Assembly (NCBI RefSeq): GCF_024055605.1
Contig: NZ_JAMXLX010000002.1
Span: 248,001 to 312,000 of the forward strand
Source of the DNA: Ciceribacter sichuanensis
Lineage (GTDB): Bacteria > Pseudomonadota > Alphaproteobacteria > Rhizobiales > Rhizobiaceae
DNA length: 64,000 nucleotides
Direction: 5' to 3'
The position numbers and the translations under genes are program-made. Below are positions 51,251-61,148 of this stretch, piece after piece. Under the pieces are notes generated by a model. That model searched no databases. It was not told the DNA's origin and worked only from the letters and a program-made list of their open reading frames with translations. The first letter of the stretch is position 1. Each line of letters begins with the position of its first letter.

Positions 51251-52446
51251 CGGCTCGCCACCGGTTTCTCGCCGTTATCGGGTTTCGAGGCTCCGGCTTC
51301 GTCACCCACGATCTGCACTGTACGCCCGACCCTGACGCGCTGGACGCCTTCGGTCACAACCCGGTCGCCATCGGCAAGGGCGGCTTCCACCAATACGGCA
51401 TCGGGATTGCGCTGCACGATCCGCACGGGAACCCGCTCGGCCTTGCTGTTCGTGACCCGCCAGACAAAGGAGCCCTCGCTGTCCCACTGGACGGATAGCG
51501 GATCCACGGCCGGGTATCGTTCGCCCGCAAAGGTCATCGCGACGGTGAAGGCCATGCCGGCCCTGAGATCGTCATTGTCGTTGCCGATGCGCGCCCTGAC
51601 CCTGAGCGTACGGCTCGCTTCGTCGATCCGGTTGTCCACCGCCTCGACGCTGCCGTCATAGACACTGCCCGGCCGCGCCACCGCCTTGGCATTCACCGGC
51701 TGCCCGACCTTGACGATCGGGGCGAAACGTTCGGGCACCCAGTAATCGACCAGCAGCTCGGAACGGTCGTCCACCGTCGCGATTGCGGTCGACGTGGTGA
51801 CATTGTCGCCCACATTCACCGTCACTATACCCGCGATGCCGTCGATCGGCGCCACGATGTCGCGGCGCTTCAGTTCGAGTTCGGCAGAGGCGAGCGCAAG
51901 CTTCGCCGTTTCCAGCGCGATGTCCGCGTCGAAGGCATCGATGCGCGATACGCTGGATTTGAGATTGGTGTAGAGCTGAGATTTCTCGGTCGCGCTCTTG
52001 AGAGCCACCTGTGCCTGATCGCGGGCGATACGCTGTTCCTCGTTCTCCAGCCGCGCGATCAGCTGTCCCTTGGTGACCTTGTCACCGGACTTCACGTGGA
52101 TCTCGAGAAGCGTTCCGGCCACCTGCGGCATGACGGTTACCGACTGGATGGCGTCGCCCGTGCCGATGGCGGAAAGCCTGTCGTTGACGAGCCCAATCTT
52201 CACGTTCTGCACAACGACGGATGGCGCGGCGTTGCCATTGCGATTACCGCCCTGCCCGCCACCGTTACCGCTGCCCTTACCCTCGGTGGCTTTCGATGCC
52301 TCGCCGGGGCCGATCATGGCGATGACAGACTGGGGCACGCCCGCCCGCGCCAGAAGCGCGCCGGCGCCGGGCACGAGCCATATCCACCCCAGGAGACAGA
52401 GCGCGATCGCCACAACACTCAGCAGCAACTGCTTCCAAAACGCCAT
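51247..52446 (-). CDS. RND efflux periplasmic adaptor (membrane fusion protein)
   Basis: 399 residues. One N-terminal membrane anchor (~8-28) is followed by a Gly/Asn-rich stretch (~50-75), then a lipoyl half (VMPQVAGTLLEIHVKSGDKVTKGQLIARLENEEQ), an alpha-hairpin, the second lipoyl half (IVAPIDGIAGIVTVNVGDNV) and a beta-barrel. It connects the inner-membrane pump to an outer-membrane channel. First gene of the two-gene operon, it overlaps the permease gene in ATGA and is divergent from adenosine deaminase. Confidence 0.93.
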   Translation of the reverse strand: MAFWKQLLLSVVAIALCLLGWIWLVPGAGALLARAGVPQSVIAMIGPGEASKATEGKGSGNGGGQGGNRNGNAAPSVVVQNVKIGLVNDRLSAIGTGDAIQSVTVMPQVAGTLLEIHVKSGDKVTKGQLIARLENEEQRIARDQAQVALKSATEKSQLYTNLKSSVSRIDAFDADIALETAKLALASAELELKRRDIVAPIDGIAGIVTVNVGDNVTTSTAIATVDDRSELLVDYWVPERFAPIVKVGQPVNAKAVARPGSVYDGSVEAVDNRIDEASRTLRVRARIGNDNDDLRAGMAFTVAMTFAGERYPAVDPLSVQWDSEGSFVWRVTNSKAERVPVRIVQRNPDAVLVEAALADGDRVVTEGVQRVRVGRTVQIVGDEAGASKPDNGEKPVASR

Positions 52447-52700
52447 CGGGGACTCCAGTCTTGATGACGACAGCCGGTTTCGGCTGGGCTGTCGCGAAAT
52501 TGCCGCGCGTTACGGGGCCGGCTTGCGCCGCAATATTTCCCCGTCGGCCCGCTTCGGCAAGTCAAGAAACGGTACATTACCAAAATGTCATCCGCAGGGC
52601 GCTATCCCCCTCCTTGACAATTGCTGCACTGCGACAAACCTTCAGGATACGCCGACATTATCGGCGGCAGCCATCGCCATTGTGTAACCGGGTCGTCAAA

Positions 52701-53732
52701 ATGCTTTCATTGGATGATTTTCTTGCCCGCATACCGAAAATGGAACTGCATCTTCATCTCGAAGGATCCATCCGCCCCCAGACCGCCGTCGATCTCGCCG
52801 CCAAGAATGGCGTGACGCTGCCGCCCTTCAAAAAGGCCGAGGAACTCTACCACTACGACAACCTCAAGGACTTCCTGGCGATCTATACCGCCGTTTCCGA
52901 CAGCGTGGTTTCAGCGGATGATTACCGGCGCATCACCTACGAGATGCTGGAAAACTGCGCTGCCCATAACGCCCGCTACGTAGAATTCTTTTTCTCCCCG
53001 CAGGTGCACTTCCCCCATGGCGTCGGCTTCGACACACAGATGGACGGCATCACGGCCGGCATGGCGGAGGCGGAAGCGGATTTCGGCATCGTCAGCGTGT
53101 GCGCTCCGGGGATCAACCGAGAACTCGGCCCCGATGCGGGCGAAGAGTTCCTCGACATGGTCCTCGCGCGGCGTGACGAAAAGCTCGTCGGCATCGGCCT
53201 CGATTTCAACGAAGCCCCCTTCCCTCCGGAACCCTACGCCGCTCTTTTCGACCGGGCTCGTTCCGCCGGCCTGAAGGTGACCGCCCATGCCGGTGAGACA
53301 GGACCTGCGGATTTCATCCGCGGCTCGCTCGACGCCCTCAAGGTTCGCCGCATCGACCACGGCTATCACGTGGTCAACGATCCCGAACTGATGGCCCGCT
53401 GCCGCGACGAAGACATCCTCTTCACCGTCTGCCCTTCGACCAGCGCCATCACCTCTCCCTGGCATGATCTGACGAGCCCCGATCATGCCATCCGCCGGAT
53501 GAAGGAGTTCGGCCTGAAGGTCATGCTCAACAGCGACGATCCGCCGATGTTCTTCACCGATCTCGGCGCGGAATACCGCAAGGCAGCGCACTTCCTCGGC
53601 TTTTCCCCGAGCGATATCCGCGCAAGCGTGATGAACGCCATCGACGGAAGCTGGCTGGACGAGCCGACCCGGAAACTCTGGAAAGCCGAGTGGAGCCTCG
53701 AGATCGACGCGCTGATGGCCGATCTGGAATAG
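52701..53732 (+). CDS. add: Adenosine deaminase
   Basis: 343 residues of the amidohydrolase superfamily. Zinc ligands and catalytic residues are visible: MELHLHLEGSI (two His), VTAHAGETGPADFI (His and the catalytic Glu), RIDHGYHVV (His) and LNSDDPPMF (Asp pair). It deaminates adenosine, or adenine in some close relatives, for purine salvage. The open frame extends upstream to 52461, but the family starts at the ATG at 52701. It is divergent from the efflux operon with about 250 bp between them. Confidence 0.92.
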   Translation: MLSLDDFLARIPKMELHLHLEGSIRPQTAVDLAAKNGVTLPPFKKAEELYHYDNLKDFLAIYTAVSDSVVSADDYRRITYEMLENCAAHNARYVEFFFSPQVHFPHGVGFDTQMDGITAGMAEAEADFGIVSVCAPGINRELGPDAGEEFLDMVLARRDEKLVGIGLDFNEAPFPPEPYAALFDRARSAGLKVTAHAGETGPADFIRGSLDALKVRRIDHGYHVVNDPELMARCRDEDILFTVCPSTSAITSPWHDLTSPDHAIRRMKEFGLKVMLNSDDPPMFFTDLGAEYRKAAHFLGFSPSDIRASVMNAIDGSWLDEPTRKLWKAEWSLEIDALMADLE

Positions 53733-53833
53733 GCCGTCTCATCCACCTATTGGGCGGCCGGTCACAGTGGTGTCGGAATGAAAGGAGAACGTCTTGACTC
53801 GCCTTTCCATCCCGAATCACTACATTGAGCCGC

Positions 53834-56323
53834 ATGAGTAACGGTTTCGACGACATTCCCTTCTTCGATGAGGAGCCCGCGCCGCGCAAGCCGGCAGGCG
53901 GCGCACCCTCCGGTTCAGCTCCGGCAGCCGGCGGCCTCGGCATCGCCGCGCGCGCCATGGCCGCCCGCGATCAGACCCGTAACACGGACTATCTCGCCGG
54001 CCTCAATCCGGAGCAGCGCGAAGCGGTCGAAACCACCGACGGTCCCGTTCTGGTGCTCGCCGGCGCCGGCACCGGCAAGACCCGCGTGCTCACCACCCGT
54101 ATCGCCCATATCCTCGCGACCGGCCGCGCCTTTCCCTCCCAGATCCTTGCCGTAACCTTCACCAACAAGGCCGCGCGCGAGATGAAGGAGCGCATCGGCC
54201 TGCTGGTCGGCGGCGCCGTGGAAGGCATGCCCTGGCTCGGCACCTTCCACTCGATCGGCGTCAAGCTGCTTCGCCGCCATGCCGAGCTTGTCGGTCTCAA
54301 TTCCGATTTCACCATCCTCGACACTGACGACGTGGTGCGCCTGATCAAGCAGTTGATCCAGGCGGAAGGCATAGACGACAAGCGCTGGCCGGCCAAGCAA
54401 TTCGCCGCCATGATCGACGGCTGGAAGAACAAGGCACTGGACCCCTCGCAGATCCCGGAAGGCGACGCCCGGGCCTTCGCCAACGGCAAGGGTCGAGAAC
54501 TCTACGCCGCCTACCAGAACCGCCTGAAATCGCTGAACGCCTGCGATTTCGGCGACCTGCTGCTGCACCCGATCCGCATGTTCCGTATGAACCCGGATGT
54601 GCTGAAGGACTATCACCAGAAATTCCGCTACATCCTCGTCGATGAGTATCAGGACACCAACACAGCGCAGTACATGTGGCTGCGCCTGCTGGCGCAACGC
54701 CCGCAGGGGGTTCCGCAGAACGTCTGCTGCGTCGGCGACGATGACCAGTCGATCTACGGCTGGCGCGGTGCGGAAGTAGACAACATCCTGCGCTTCGAGA
54801 AGGATTTTCCCGGCGCCAAGGTCATCAAGCTGGAACGCAACTACCGCTCGACCGAGCACATTCTCGGCGCAGCCGGCCACCTGATCGCCCACAACGAAGG
54901 CCGTCTCGGCAAGACGCTATTCACCGACCGGCGGGAACCCGACGATGAAAAGGTCGTCGTCCATGCCGCGTGGGATAGCGAAGAGGAAGCCCGCGCCGTC
55001 GGCGAGGTAATCGAACAGCTTCAGCGCGGTGATGGTGACGGTAAGAAGCACAACCTCAACGACATGGCGATCCTTGTCCGTGCCTCCTTCCAGATGCGCG
55101 AGTTCGAAGATCGCTTCGTGACGCTGGGTCTGAACTACCGGGTTGTCGGTGGTCCGCGCTTCTACGAGCGCCTCGAAATCCGCGACGCCATGGCCTATTT
55201 CCGGCTCGTCTGCCAGCCTGCCGACGACCTCGCCTTCGAGCGCATCGTCAACACGCCGAAGCGCGGCCTTGGCGACACGACGATCCGCACGCTGCACGAT
55301 TATGCCCGCGCTCGCGACATCCCCATGCTCGCCGCAGCCGGCGATCTCATCGAGACGGACGAACTGAAGCCGAAGGCCCGAAAGGCGCTTTTCGACGTGA
55401 TTCAGATGTTCAGAAGATGGCAGGAACTGCTTGAAACGACTCCACATACCGAGCTCGCCGAACAGATCCTGGAAGAGTCCGGCTATACCGATATGTGGAA
55501 AAACGACAAGTCGGCGGAAGCCCCCGGACGCCTCGAAAACCTGAAAGAACTCATCCGCTCGATGGAAGCCTTCGAATCGATGCGCGGCTTCCTTGAACAT
55601 GTTTCGCTGGTCATGGATGCCGAACAGAACGAGGACATGGATGCCGTGTCGATCATGACGCTGCATTCGGCCAAGGGTCTCGAATTCGATACCGTCTTCC
55701 TGCCCGGCTGGGAGGAAGGCCTATTCCCCCACCAGCGCGCACTCGACGAAGGCGGACGCGCAGGCCTGGAGGAAGAACGCCGCCTCGCCTATGTGGGCAT
55801 CACGCGCGCCAAGCGCCGCTGCCACATCTGGTTCGTATCGAACCGGCGTATCCACGGCCTCTGGCAATCGACCATGCCGTCACGCTTCCTCGATGAGTTG
55901 CCGGTCACCCATGTCGAGGTCGCCCAGACGGAACAGTCCTATGGCGGCTACGGTCGCGGCGGCTATGGTCAGTCGCGCTTCGACAAGGCCGAGCCCTTCC
56001 AGAACAGCTATTCCACTCCGGGCTGGAAGCGGGCACAGCAGAACAAGACCGACGCCACCCGCGACAACTGGGGCAGCCGCTCCGGCCATGCCGTCGAGCG
56101 CATCGGTTACGGTGAGAGCGGTCCCCGCGCCCGCACCATCGACGGCGAACTGGTGGCAAAATCGGTGGCCGATACACCGTCGAAATTCGTGGTCGGTGAC
56201 CGCGTGTTCCATATCAAGTTCGGCAACGGCAACGTGGCGGCAATCGAGGGCAACAAGCTGACGATCAATTTCGACCGCGCCGGCGAAAAACGCGTGCTCG
56301 ACGGCTTCGTCGAGAAGGTTTGA
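53834..56323 (+). CDS. UvrD/PcrA-type ATP-dependent DNA helicase
   Basis: 829 residues of superfamily 1A. A non-conserved N-terminal ~50 residues precede LNPEQREAVETTDGPVLVLAGAGTGKT (Q-motif and Walker A at 77-83). Motif II is VDEYQDTN, motif III GDDDQSIYGWRGA, motif IV LERNYRSTEHIL, motif V MTLHSAKGLEFDTVF and motif VI YVGITRAKRR. The C-terminal ~130 residues contain Gly/Tyr repeats (YGGYGRGGYGQ) and end in a small Tudor-like fold (VVGDRVFHIKFGNGNV). It unwinds DNA in repair and replication restart. A TTG at 53825 is an alternative start. Followed by a terminator. Confidence 0.95.
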   Translation: MSNGFDDIPFFDEEPAPRKPAGGAPSGSAPAAGGLGIAARAMAARDQTRNTDYLAGLNPEQREAVETTDGPVLVLAGAGTGKTRVLTTRIAHILATGRAFPSQILAVTFTNKAAREMKERIGLLVGGAVEGMPWLGTFHSIGVKLLRRHAELVGLNSDFTILDTDDVVRLIKQLIQAEGIDDKRWPAKQFAAMIDGWKNKALDPSQIPEGDARAFANGKGRELYAAYQNRLKSLNACDFGDLLLHPIRMFRMNPDVLKDYHQKFRYILVDEYQDTNTAQYMWLRLLAQRPQGVPQNVCCVGDDDQSIYGWRGAEVDNILRFEKDFPGAKVIKLERNYRSTEHILGAAGHLIAHNEGRLGKTLFTDRREPDDEKVVVHAAWDSEEEARAVGEVIEQLQRGDGDGKKHNLNDMAILVRASFQMREFEDRFVTLGLNYRVVGGPRFYERLEIRDAMAYFRLVCQPADDLAFERIVNTPKRGLGDTTIRTLHDYARARDIPMLAAAGDLIETDELKPKARKALFDVIQMFRRWQELLETTPHTELAEQILEESGYTDMWKNDKSAEAPGRLENLKELIRSMEAFESMRGFLEHVSLVMDAEQNEDMDAVSIMTLHSAKGLEFDTVFLPGWEEGLFPHQRALDEGGRAGLEEERRLAYVGITRAKRRCHIWFVSNRRIHGLWQSTMPSRFLDELPVTHVEVAQTEQSYGGYGRGGYGQSRFDKAEPFQNSYSTPGWKRAQQNKTDATRDNWGSRSGHAVERIGYGESGPRARTIDGELVAKSVADTPSKFVVGDRVFHIKFGNGNVAAIEGNKLTINFDRAGEKRVLDGFVEKV

Positions 56324-56350
56324 GACACATATCTTCTGATTACGGAAACG

Positions 56351-56379
56351 AAAATAGCCGCGAGATGCGGCTATTTTTC
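56351..56379 (+). terminator. Rho-independent terminator of the helicase gene
   Basis: AAAATAGCCGC-GAGAT-GCGGCTATTTT stem-loop followed by further T, 27 bp after the stop. Confidence 0.88.
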
Positions 56380-56415
56380 TTTGAAGACATCGTTCGGGGA
56401 AATGTCGTCGGCGTG

Positions 56416-56694
56416 TCAGCCGCGAGCTTCTTCGCCACGGTGAAGCCACATCAATTCGGCCTGCACAGCGGCCTGAAAATCCATGATTTCCAAGCGCATT
56501 TCCTCTTCCGGGCATCCCAGAGCGAGCAGTTCGTCACCAAGCGAGCGGCAGACGGAACGCCAGTAGTTGACCGCATGATGGCCGTTCAACCGGTCGAGTT
56601 CCACGGCAGACCGGCGAATCAGATCGCGGCGACCGGTCAGGGGAAAGAAGGCGATGGATGGGGCAGTCTGGCCGTTGGCGGCGAAATCACTCAT
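56416..56694 (-). CDS. DUF6074 family small protein
   Basis: 92 residues. SIAFFPLTGRRDLIRRSAVELDRLNGHHAVNYWRSVCRSLGDELLALG and the following EMRLEIMDFQAAVQAEL are the conserved core of a small rhizobial family I know as DUF6074; function unknown. Likely cytosolic and helical. The ATG at 56694 follows AAGGA by 8 bases; upstream in-frame ATGs at 56703 and 56736 have worse spacing. It is convergent with the helicase gene. Confidence 0.75.
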   Translation of the reverse strand: MSDFAANGQTAPSIAFFPLTGRRDLIRRSAVELDRLNGHHAVNYWRSVCRSLGDELLALGCPEEEMRLEIMDFQAAVQAELMWLHRGEEARG

Positions 56695-56781
56695 ACGAAG
56701 CATCCTTACGTTACGATATGTGTGTAAGGTCCACATGGTTAACGTTCGGTTTCTCCCTCAGTTTTCATGGGTTAAACAGCA

Positions 56782-56807
56782 CTCCCCGGGCATTCGCGCC
56801 CGGGGAG
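56782..56807 (-). terminator. Hairpin downstream of gcd
   Basis: CTCCCCGGGC and GCCCGGGGAG, a 10-bp perfect stem with a 6-base loop, 32 bp after the gcd stop. The T-run on the minus strand is short (TGCTGTTT), so it is a moderate terminator. Confidence 0.65.
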
Positions 56808-56838
56808 AACGGCTCCTCGCTTTTTCCGCAAAGGTGGA

Positions 56839-59157
56839 TCAAGGCAAGGTGAAGGCCATGACATAGCCGCCCGGCTTGGTGCCGACCGATCCATGGCCAC
56901 CGGCGACCATCACGACATACTGCTTGCCGTCGTCGAGAGCATAGGTCATCGGCGTCGCCTGCCCGCCCGCCGGCAGACGTGCCTTCCACAGTTCGTGGCC
57001 CGTGGTCAGGTCATAGGCCCTGAGGTAGTTATCGACCGCCGCACCAAGGAACGCGACGCCGCCCTTGGTGATCATCGGCCCACCGATGCCGGGCACACCG
57101 ACCTTGAAGGGCAGCGGCAATGGCGTCATGTCCATGACGGTGCCGTTCCGGTGCTTGTAGGCGATCTGGCCAGTCCGGAGATCGACACCCGCGACATAAC
57201 CCCATGGCGGCGCCTGGCAGGGAATGCCAAGCGGCGAGAGGAACGGCCCCATGTAGACGCCGTAAGGTGCGCCGTCATTACGGTTCAGCCCTTGCTCCGA
57301 CCCCTTCTCGTCCTGCCCGCGCGGAGGAACTTCGGCGCGTGGCACCAGTCGCGAGGTAAACGCGAGATAGGTCGGCATGCCGAACATCACCTGCCGTTCC
57401 GGATCGACCGCGACCGAACCCCAGTTGAAGGTGCCGAAATTGCCGGGATAGACCAATGTGCCCTGCAGCGACGGCGGCGTGTACTGCCCCTCGTATTTCA
57501 GCTTGTGGAATGCGATGCGGCACGCCATCTGGTCTATCAGCGTCACGCCCCACATGTTCTTTTCTTCCAGCTTTGGCGGACGGAAGCTCAGGGCCGAAAG
57601 CGGCTGCGTCGGCGAGGAGAAGTCGCCTTCCACCGCACCGCCCGGCGCTGGCTGTTCGCTGACCGGAATGATCGGCTCGCCGGTTCGCCGGTCGAGAACA
57701 TAGAGATCACCCTGCTTGGTCGGCCCGACGAGCGCCGGCACCGGCGTACCGTCAGGCCGCGTGATGTCGAGCAGTACCGGCTGGGCAGGAACATCCATGT
57801 CCCAGAGATCGTGATGAACTGTCTGGCGCACCCAGCGGTCTACTCCGGTCTTGATGTCCAGCGCGACGATGGACGAGGAGTATTTTTCCACATTCTCGCT
57901 GCGGCCGATGCCGATCTGGTCCGGCACCTGATTGCCAAGCGGGATATAGATGAGGCCAAGCTGTTCATCGACCGAGAAGACCGACCAGCTGTTCGGGGAA
58001 TTGGCCGTATAGGTTTCTCCCGGACCAATCGGCTGGGTGCTGCCCGGATTTCCGCTGTCCCAGTTCCAGATCAATGCCCCGGTATTCACGTCGTAGGCGC
58101 GGATGACGCCGGATTGCTCCTTCGTCGAATAATTGTCATTCACGGCCCCACCGATGATGATCTTTCCATCCGCTATCGCCGGCGGCGACGTGGAGTAGTA
58201 GTAACCGGCGGGATTGTACGGCATGCCGGTTTCGAGGTGCAGGACACCGCTTTCGGCAAAGCTCGTGCATATCTTGCCGCTCTCGGCATCGAGCGCGATC
58301 AGACGCGCATCCGAGGTCGGCAGATAGACGCGGGTGACGCATTCTGCTCCGGCAGTCGCAGCCGGATCGGCATAATAGGTTACGCCGCGGCAGGTCTGAT
58401 GCTGCCGGTCTGGGTTCAACCCGACATTCGGATCGTATTTCCAGACTTCCTTGCCAGTGGCCGCATCGAGCGCGATTGCCCAGTTATGCGGCGTGCAGAG
58501 ATAGAGGCGGTTGCCGATCTTCAACGGCGTCACCTGATAGGTGGTTTCACCGATATCTCCCGGCTGTTTCACGTCGCCGGTCTGGTAGGTCCATGCAACC
58601 TTCAGATCTTTCACGTTTTCCGTGGTGATCTGCGCCAACGGCGAGTAGCGCTGCCCAAAAGGCGTGCGTCCGTATTGATGCCATTCGGCATCGGCCACCT
58701 CGCCGCCATAGGCCGGCGTCTGGACCACGGCCTCGGTTGGCAGGTTACCCTCCTTGTCCAGCGGGTCGATGGCAAGCGAATAACCGGCGACGACCAGCGC
58801 AATCAACACCGGAATACCAACCGGCCAGAGCGGAGCATCGCCACCGTTCAGCCGTCGGCTAACGGCAGGCAGGAGAAGCAGGAAGGCGAGCAGGATGACC
58901 AGTCCTCCCCGCGTCCCGAGCTGCCACCAGTCGAAGCCTACCTCCAGAATGGCCCAGCCGAGCGTGGCGAGGATGAAGAGCCCGTAAAGCCACAACGCCG
59001 CCTTGCGGCGCAGGAGAAGCAGGATTGCGGTGAGGATAAAGACGATTCCGGCCTCAAGATAGAAGGGGCTGCCGGACAAGGCGACCAGCTCGACGCCGCC
59101 GATCGCCAGCACGAGCCCGATTGCGCCGAACAGGACGGCGGTGAGGACAATGATCAT
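56839..59157 (-). CDS. gcd: Membrane-bound PQQ-dependent glucose dehydrogenase
   Basis: 772 residues. Five N-terminal membrane helices (about 1-140) anchor the protein. The periplasmic beta-propeller starts at WHQYGRTPFGQRYSPLAQIT and contains the WDMDVPAQPVLLDI, NFGTFNWGSVAVDP and GIGGPMITKGGVAFLGAAVD blade motifs of mGDH. It oxidises glucose to gluconolactone and passes electrons to ubiquinone; in rhizobia it can drive phosphate solubilisation. The closely related quinate/shikimate dehydrogenase is the main alternative. PQQ synthesis genes are not in the window. It is divergent from pncA over a 405-bp gap. Confidence 0.9.
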   Translation of the reverse strand: MIIVLTAVLFGAIGLVLAIGGVELVALSGSPFYLEAGIVFILTAILLLLRRKAALWLYGLFILATLGWAILEVGFDWWQLGTRGGLVILLAFLLLLPAVSRRLNGGDAPLWPVGIPVLIALVVAGYSLAIDPLDKEGNLPTEAVVQTPAYGGEVADAEWHQYGRTPFGQRYSPLAQITTENVKDLKVAWTYQTGDVKQPGDIGETTYQVTPLKIGNRLYLCTPHNWAIALDAATGKEVWKYDPNVGLNPDRQHQTCRGVTYYADPAATAGAECVTRVYLPTSDARLIALDAESGKICTSFAESGVLHLETGMPYNPAGYYYSTSPPAIADGKIIIGGAVNDNYSTKEQSGVIRAYDVNTGALIWNWDSGNPGSTQPIGPGETYTANSPNSWSVFSVDEQLGLIYIPLGNQVPDQIGIGRSENVEKYSSSIVALDIKTGVDRWVRQTVHHDLWDMDVPAQPVLLDITRPDGTPVPALVGPTKQGDLYVLDRRTGEPIIPVSEQPAPGGAVEGDFSSPTQPLSALSFRPPKLEEKNMWGVTLIDQMACRIAFHKLKYEGQYTPPSLQGTLVYPGNFGTFNWGSVAVDPERQVMFGMPTYLAFTSRLVPRAEVPPRGQDEKGSEQGLNRNDGAPYGVYMGPFLSPLGIPCQAPPWGYVAGVDLRTGQIAYKHRNGTVMDMTPLPLPFKVGVPGIGGPMITKGGVAFLGAAVDNYLRAYDLTTGHELWKARLPAGGQATPMTYALDDGKQYVVMVAGGHGSVGTKPGGYVMAFTLP

Positions 59158-59562
59158 GTCGCTTCCAATTCGTTATGAAAATAAACCTGACGCTGCGAGT
59201 GCAAACGCTCGCCACGGCGCAAACACGACAGTCATGCTTTTGTTCCATCAGGACTGATATTTGTCAAATTGCCGGAAACGGCGCGGCGCCGTGCAAACAC
59301 GAAAAGAGCTATCCGCACGCCTCTGTGGGTTGAGCGTGCAAGGTGAAATCCACTGATCCAAGAGCATGCCGCATCCGGCGGAGTGCCATGACAGCAAGTC
59401 TCTCGGTCCAGTGGCATCCACCAACGAAGTAGAATGTCCTGATGTACGCCACGGAACGGGACCGGCGCATCGTGAAAGACGGAGGACAACACCCCGCCTG
59501 CCCTTGATCCCGCCGCCACCGCTTGCCATCTTGCGGCGCATATAGACAAGAAGGGAACGACA
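59158..59562. promoter_or_regulatory. gcd-pncA divergent region with a palindrome and repeats
   Basis: 405 bp. A perfect palindrome ACGGCGC-G-GCGCCGT lies at 59278-59292. The word GCAAACACGA occurs at 59219-59228 and 59293-59302, and a near copy GTGCAAACG at about 59200. These may be regulator sites for gcd. No supported gene in this gap. Confidence 0.45.
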
Positions 59563-60189
59563 ATGACCAAGGCTCTGCTGCTGATCGACATCCAGAATGG
59601 TTTCTGCCCCGGTGGGAACCTGCCGGTGGCGGATGGTGACAAGGTGGTGCCCGTTGCCAATGCCTTGATGGCGAGCGGCCGCTACACGCTGATCGTCGCC
59701 TCCCAGGACTGGCACCCGGCCAATCACGGCAGCTTTGCCTCGCAGCATCCCGGCAAGACGCCCTTCGAATTGGGCGAGCTTTCCGGCCAGCCGCAGATGA
59801 TGTGGCCGGATCACTGCGTGCAGGGCACCAGCGACGCCGAGTTCCATCCCGACCTCGATACCTCCGCCATCGATTACGTTCAGCGCAAGGGTCAGGACCC
59901 GGCCGTCGACAGCTATTCCGCATTTCGCGACAACGACCGCTCGGCGCTGACCGGCCTCCACAGCTATCTTCAGGAAAACGGCGTCAGCGAAGTCGACATC
60001 ATGGGCCTCGCCACGGATTACTGCGTCAAGTTTTCCGTGCTTGACGCCCTGGACATGCTGCCTGATGTCACCGTGCGTTTCATCGAGGACGGGTCCCGCG
60101 GCATAGACCCCGAGGGCGTGAAGGCAGCCATCGCCGAGATGAAGGCCAGCGGCGCCGAGATCGTAAGCAGCGCTGATATAATCGTTTGA
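59563..60189 (+). CDS. pncA: Nicotinamidase/pyrazinamidase
   Basis: 208 residues of the isochorismatase-like hydrolases. The catalytic Asp is in LLIDIQNGFCPGG (D9), metal ligands are in ASQDWHPANHGSF, the catalytic Lys in YVQRKGQDPAVDSYSAF, and the nucleophile Cys in GLATDYCVKFSVLDAL. It converts nicotinamide to nicotinate for NAD salvage. It starts 6 bases after AAGGGA. panC follows about 85 bp later on the same strand. Confidence 0.95.
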   Translation: MTKALLLIDIQNGFCPGGNLPVADGDKVVPVANALMASGRYTLIVASQDWHPANHGSFASQHPGKTPFELGELSGQPQMMWPDHCVQGTSDAEFHPDLDTSAIDYVQRKGQDPAVDSYSAFRDNDRSALTGLHSYLQENGVSEVDIMGLATDYCVKFSVLDALDMLPDVTVRFIEDGSRGIDPEGVKAAIAEMKASGAEIVSSADIIV

Positions 60190-60274
60190 GAAAACCCTCC
60201 AACCGATTCCGCACATTGCCTTTTCACAGGAACGGCGCTAGTGCAGCGCGTCGTGTCAATCGGGAGGAGCCGAT

Positions 60275-61147
60275 ATGGAGACCGTCACCACTATTTCCGC
60301 CCTCCGGCAGCGGCTCGGCCCCCATCGCCGAGCCTCCCGCGACATCGGCTTCGTGCCGACCATGGGCTATCTGCATCAGGGCCATATGAGCCTTGTCGAG
60401 CGCTCCCGCGCCGAAAACGACGTCACCGTCGTCTCGATTTTCGTCAATCCGCTGCAGTTCGGCAAAAACGAGGATCTCGATCGTTATCCCCGCGACCTTC
60501 CACGCGACAGCATGATGCTGGAACTGGCTGGCGTCGATTTCCTGTTCGCTCCGCGCGTCGAGGACATGTATCCGCGGCCGATGGAAACCGTGGTCGACGT
60601 CCCGAAACTCGGCTCGGAACTGGAGGGCGAGGCCCGCCCCGGCCATTTCGCCGGTGTCGCGACCGTGGTCACCAAGCTCCTCAACATCGTCCAGCCCCAT
60701 GCGGCCTATTTCGGCGAGAAGGACTACCAGCAGGTGGCCGTCATCCGCCGCATGGTCGAAGACCTCGCCCTGCCGGTCCGGGTCGTGCCGGTGCCGACGG
60801 TGCGCGAGGCGGACGGCCTCGCCTGCTCGTCGCGCAATGTCTACCTTTCGGATCAGGAACGGGCAGCGGCCGTCATCGTACCGAAGGCGCTTGAGGAAGC
60901 GGCAAGGCTACGCGCCCTTGGCCTCACCGATCCGGCCGAAATGGAACGTTCGCTCTCCGCATTCATCGCCGCCGAACCGCTGGCGACACCGGAAGTCGTG
61001 GCAGTGCGTCACCCGGATACGCTGATGCCGCTTTCAACCCTCGACGGTCCCTTCCTGGTCCTTCTCTATGTCCGCGTCGGCAAGACGAAGCTGCTCGACA
61101 ACCGCGTCATCGGCAACGCCGCCGCCAGAGGCAGAGAGGCCGCCTGA
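60275..61147 (+). CDS. panC: Pantothenate synthetase (pantoate-beta-alanine ligase)
   Basis: 290 residues. [21 protein letters not shown] (HIGH-like motif), [40 protein letters not shown] and [15 protein letters not shown] are all present. It joins pantoate and beta-alanine with ATP to make pantothenate, the coenzyme A precursor. It is preceded by a strong GGGAGGAG. panB starts 1 bp after its stop, so the two are translationally coupled. Confidence 0.97.
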   Translation: METVTTISALRQRLGPHRRASRDIGFVPTMGYLHQGHMSLVERSRAENDVTVVSIFVNPLQFGKNEDLDRYPRDLPRDSMMLELAGVDFLFAPRVEDMYPRPMETVVDVPKLGSELEGEARPGHFAGVATVVTKLLNIVQPHAAYFGEKDYQQVAVIRRMVEDLALPVRVVPVPTVREADGLACSSRNVYLSDQERAAAVIVPKALEEAARLRALGLTDPAEMERSLSAFIAAEPLATPEVVAVRHPDTLMPLSTLDGPFLVLLYVRVGKTKLLDNRVIGNAAARGREAA

Positions 61148-61148
61148 G

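Noticed and set aside
56893..59178. A 761-codon open frame antisense to gcd
   Set aside because: Same effect of GC-rich codon structure; Arg/Asp/Gly-biased product without recognisable motifs.
59232..59660. Possible minus-strand gene in the gcd-pncA gap
   Set aside because: It extends antisense into pncA and has low-complexity composition without a plausible start.
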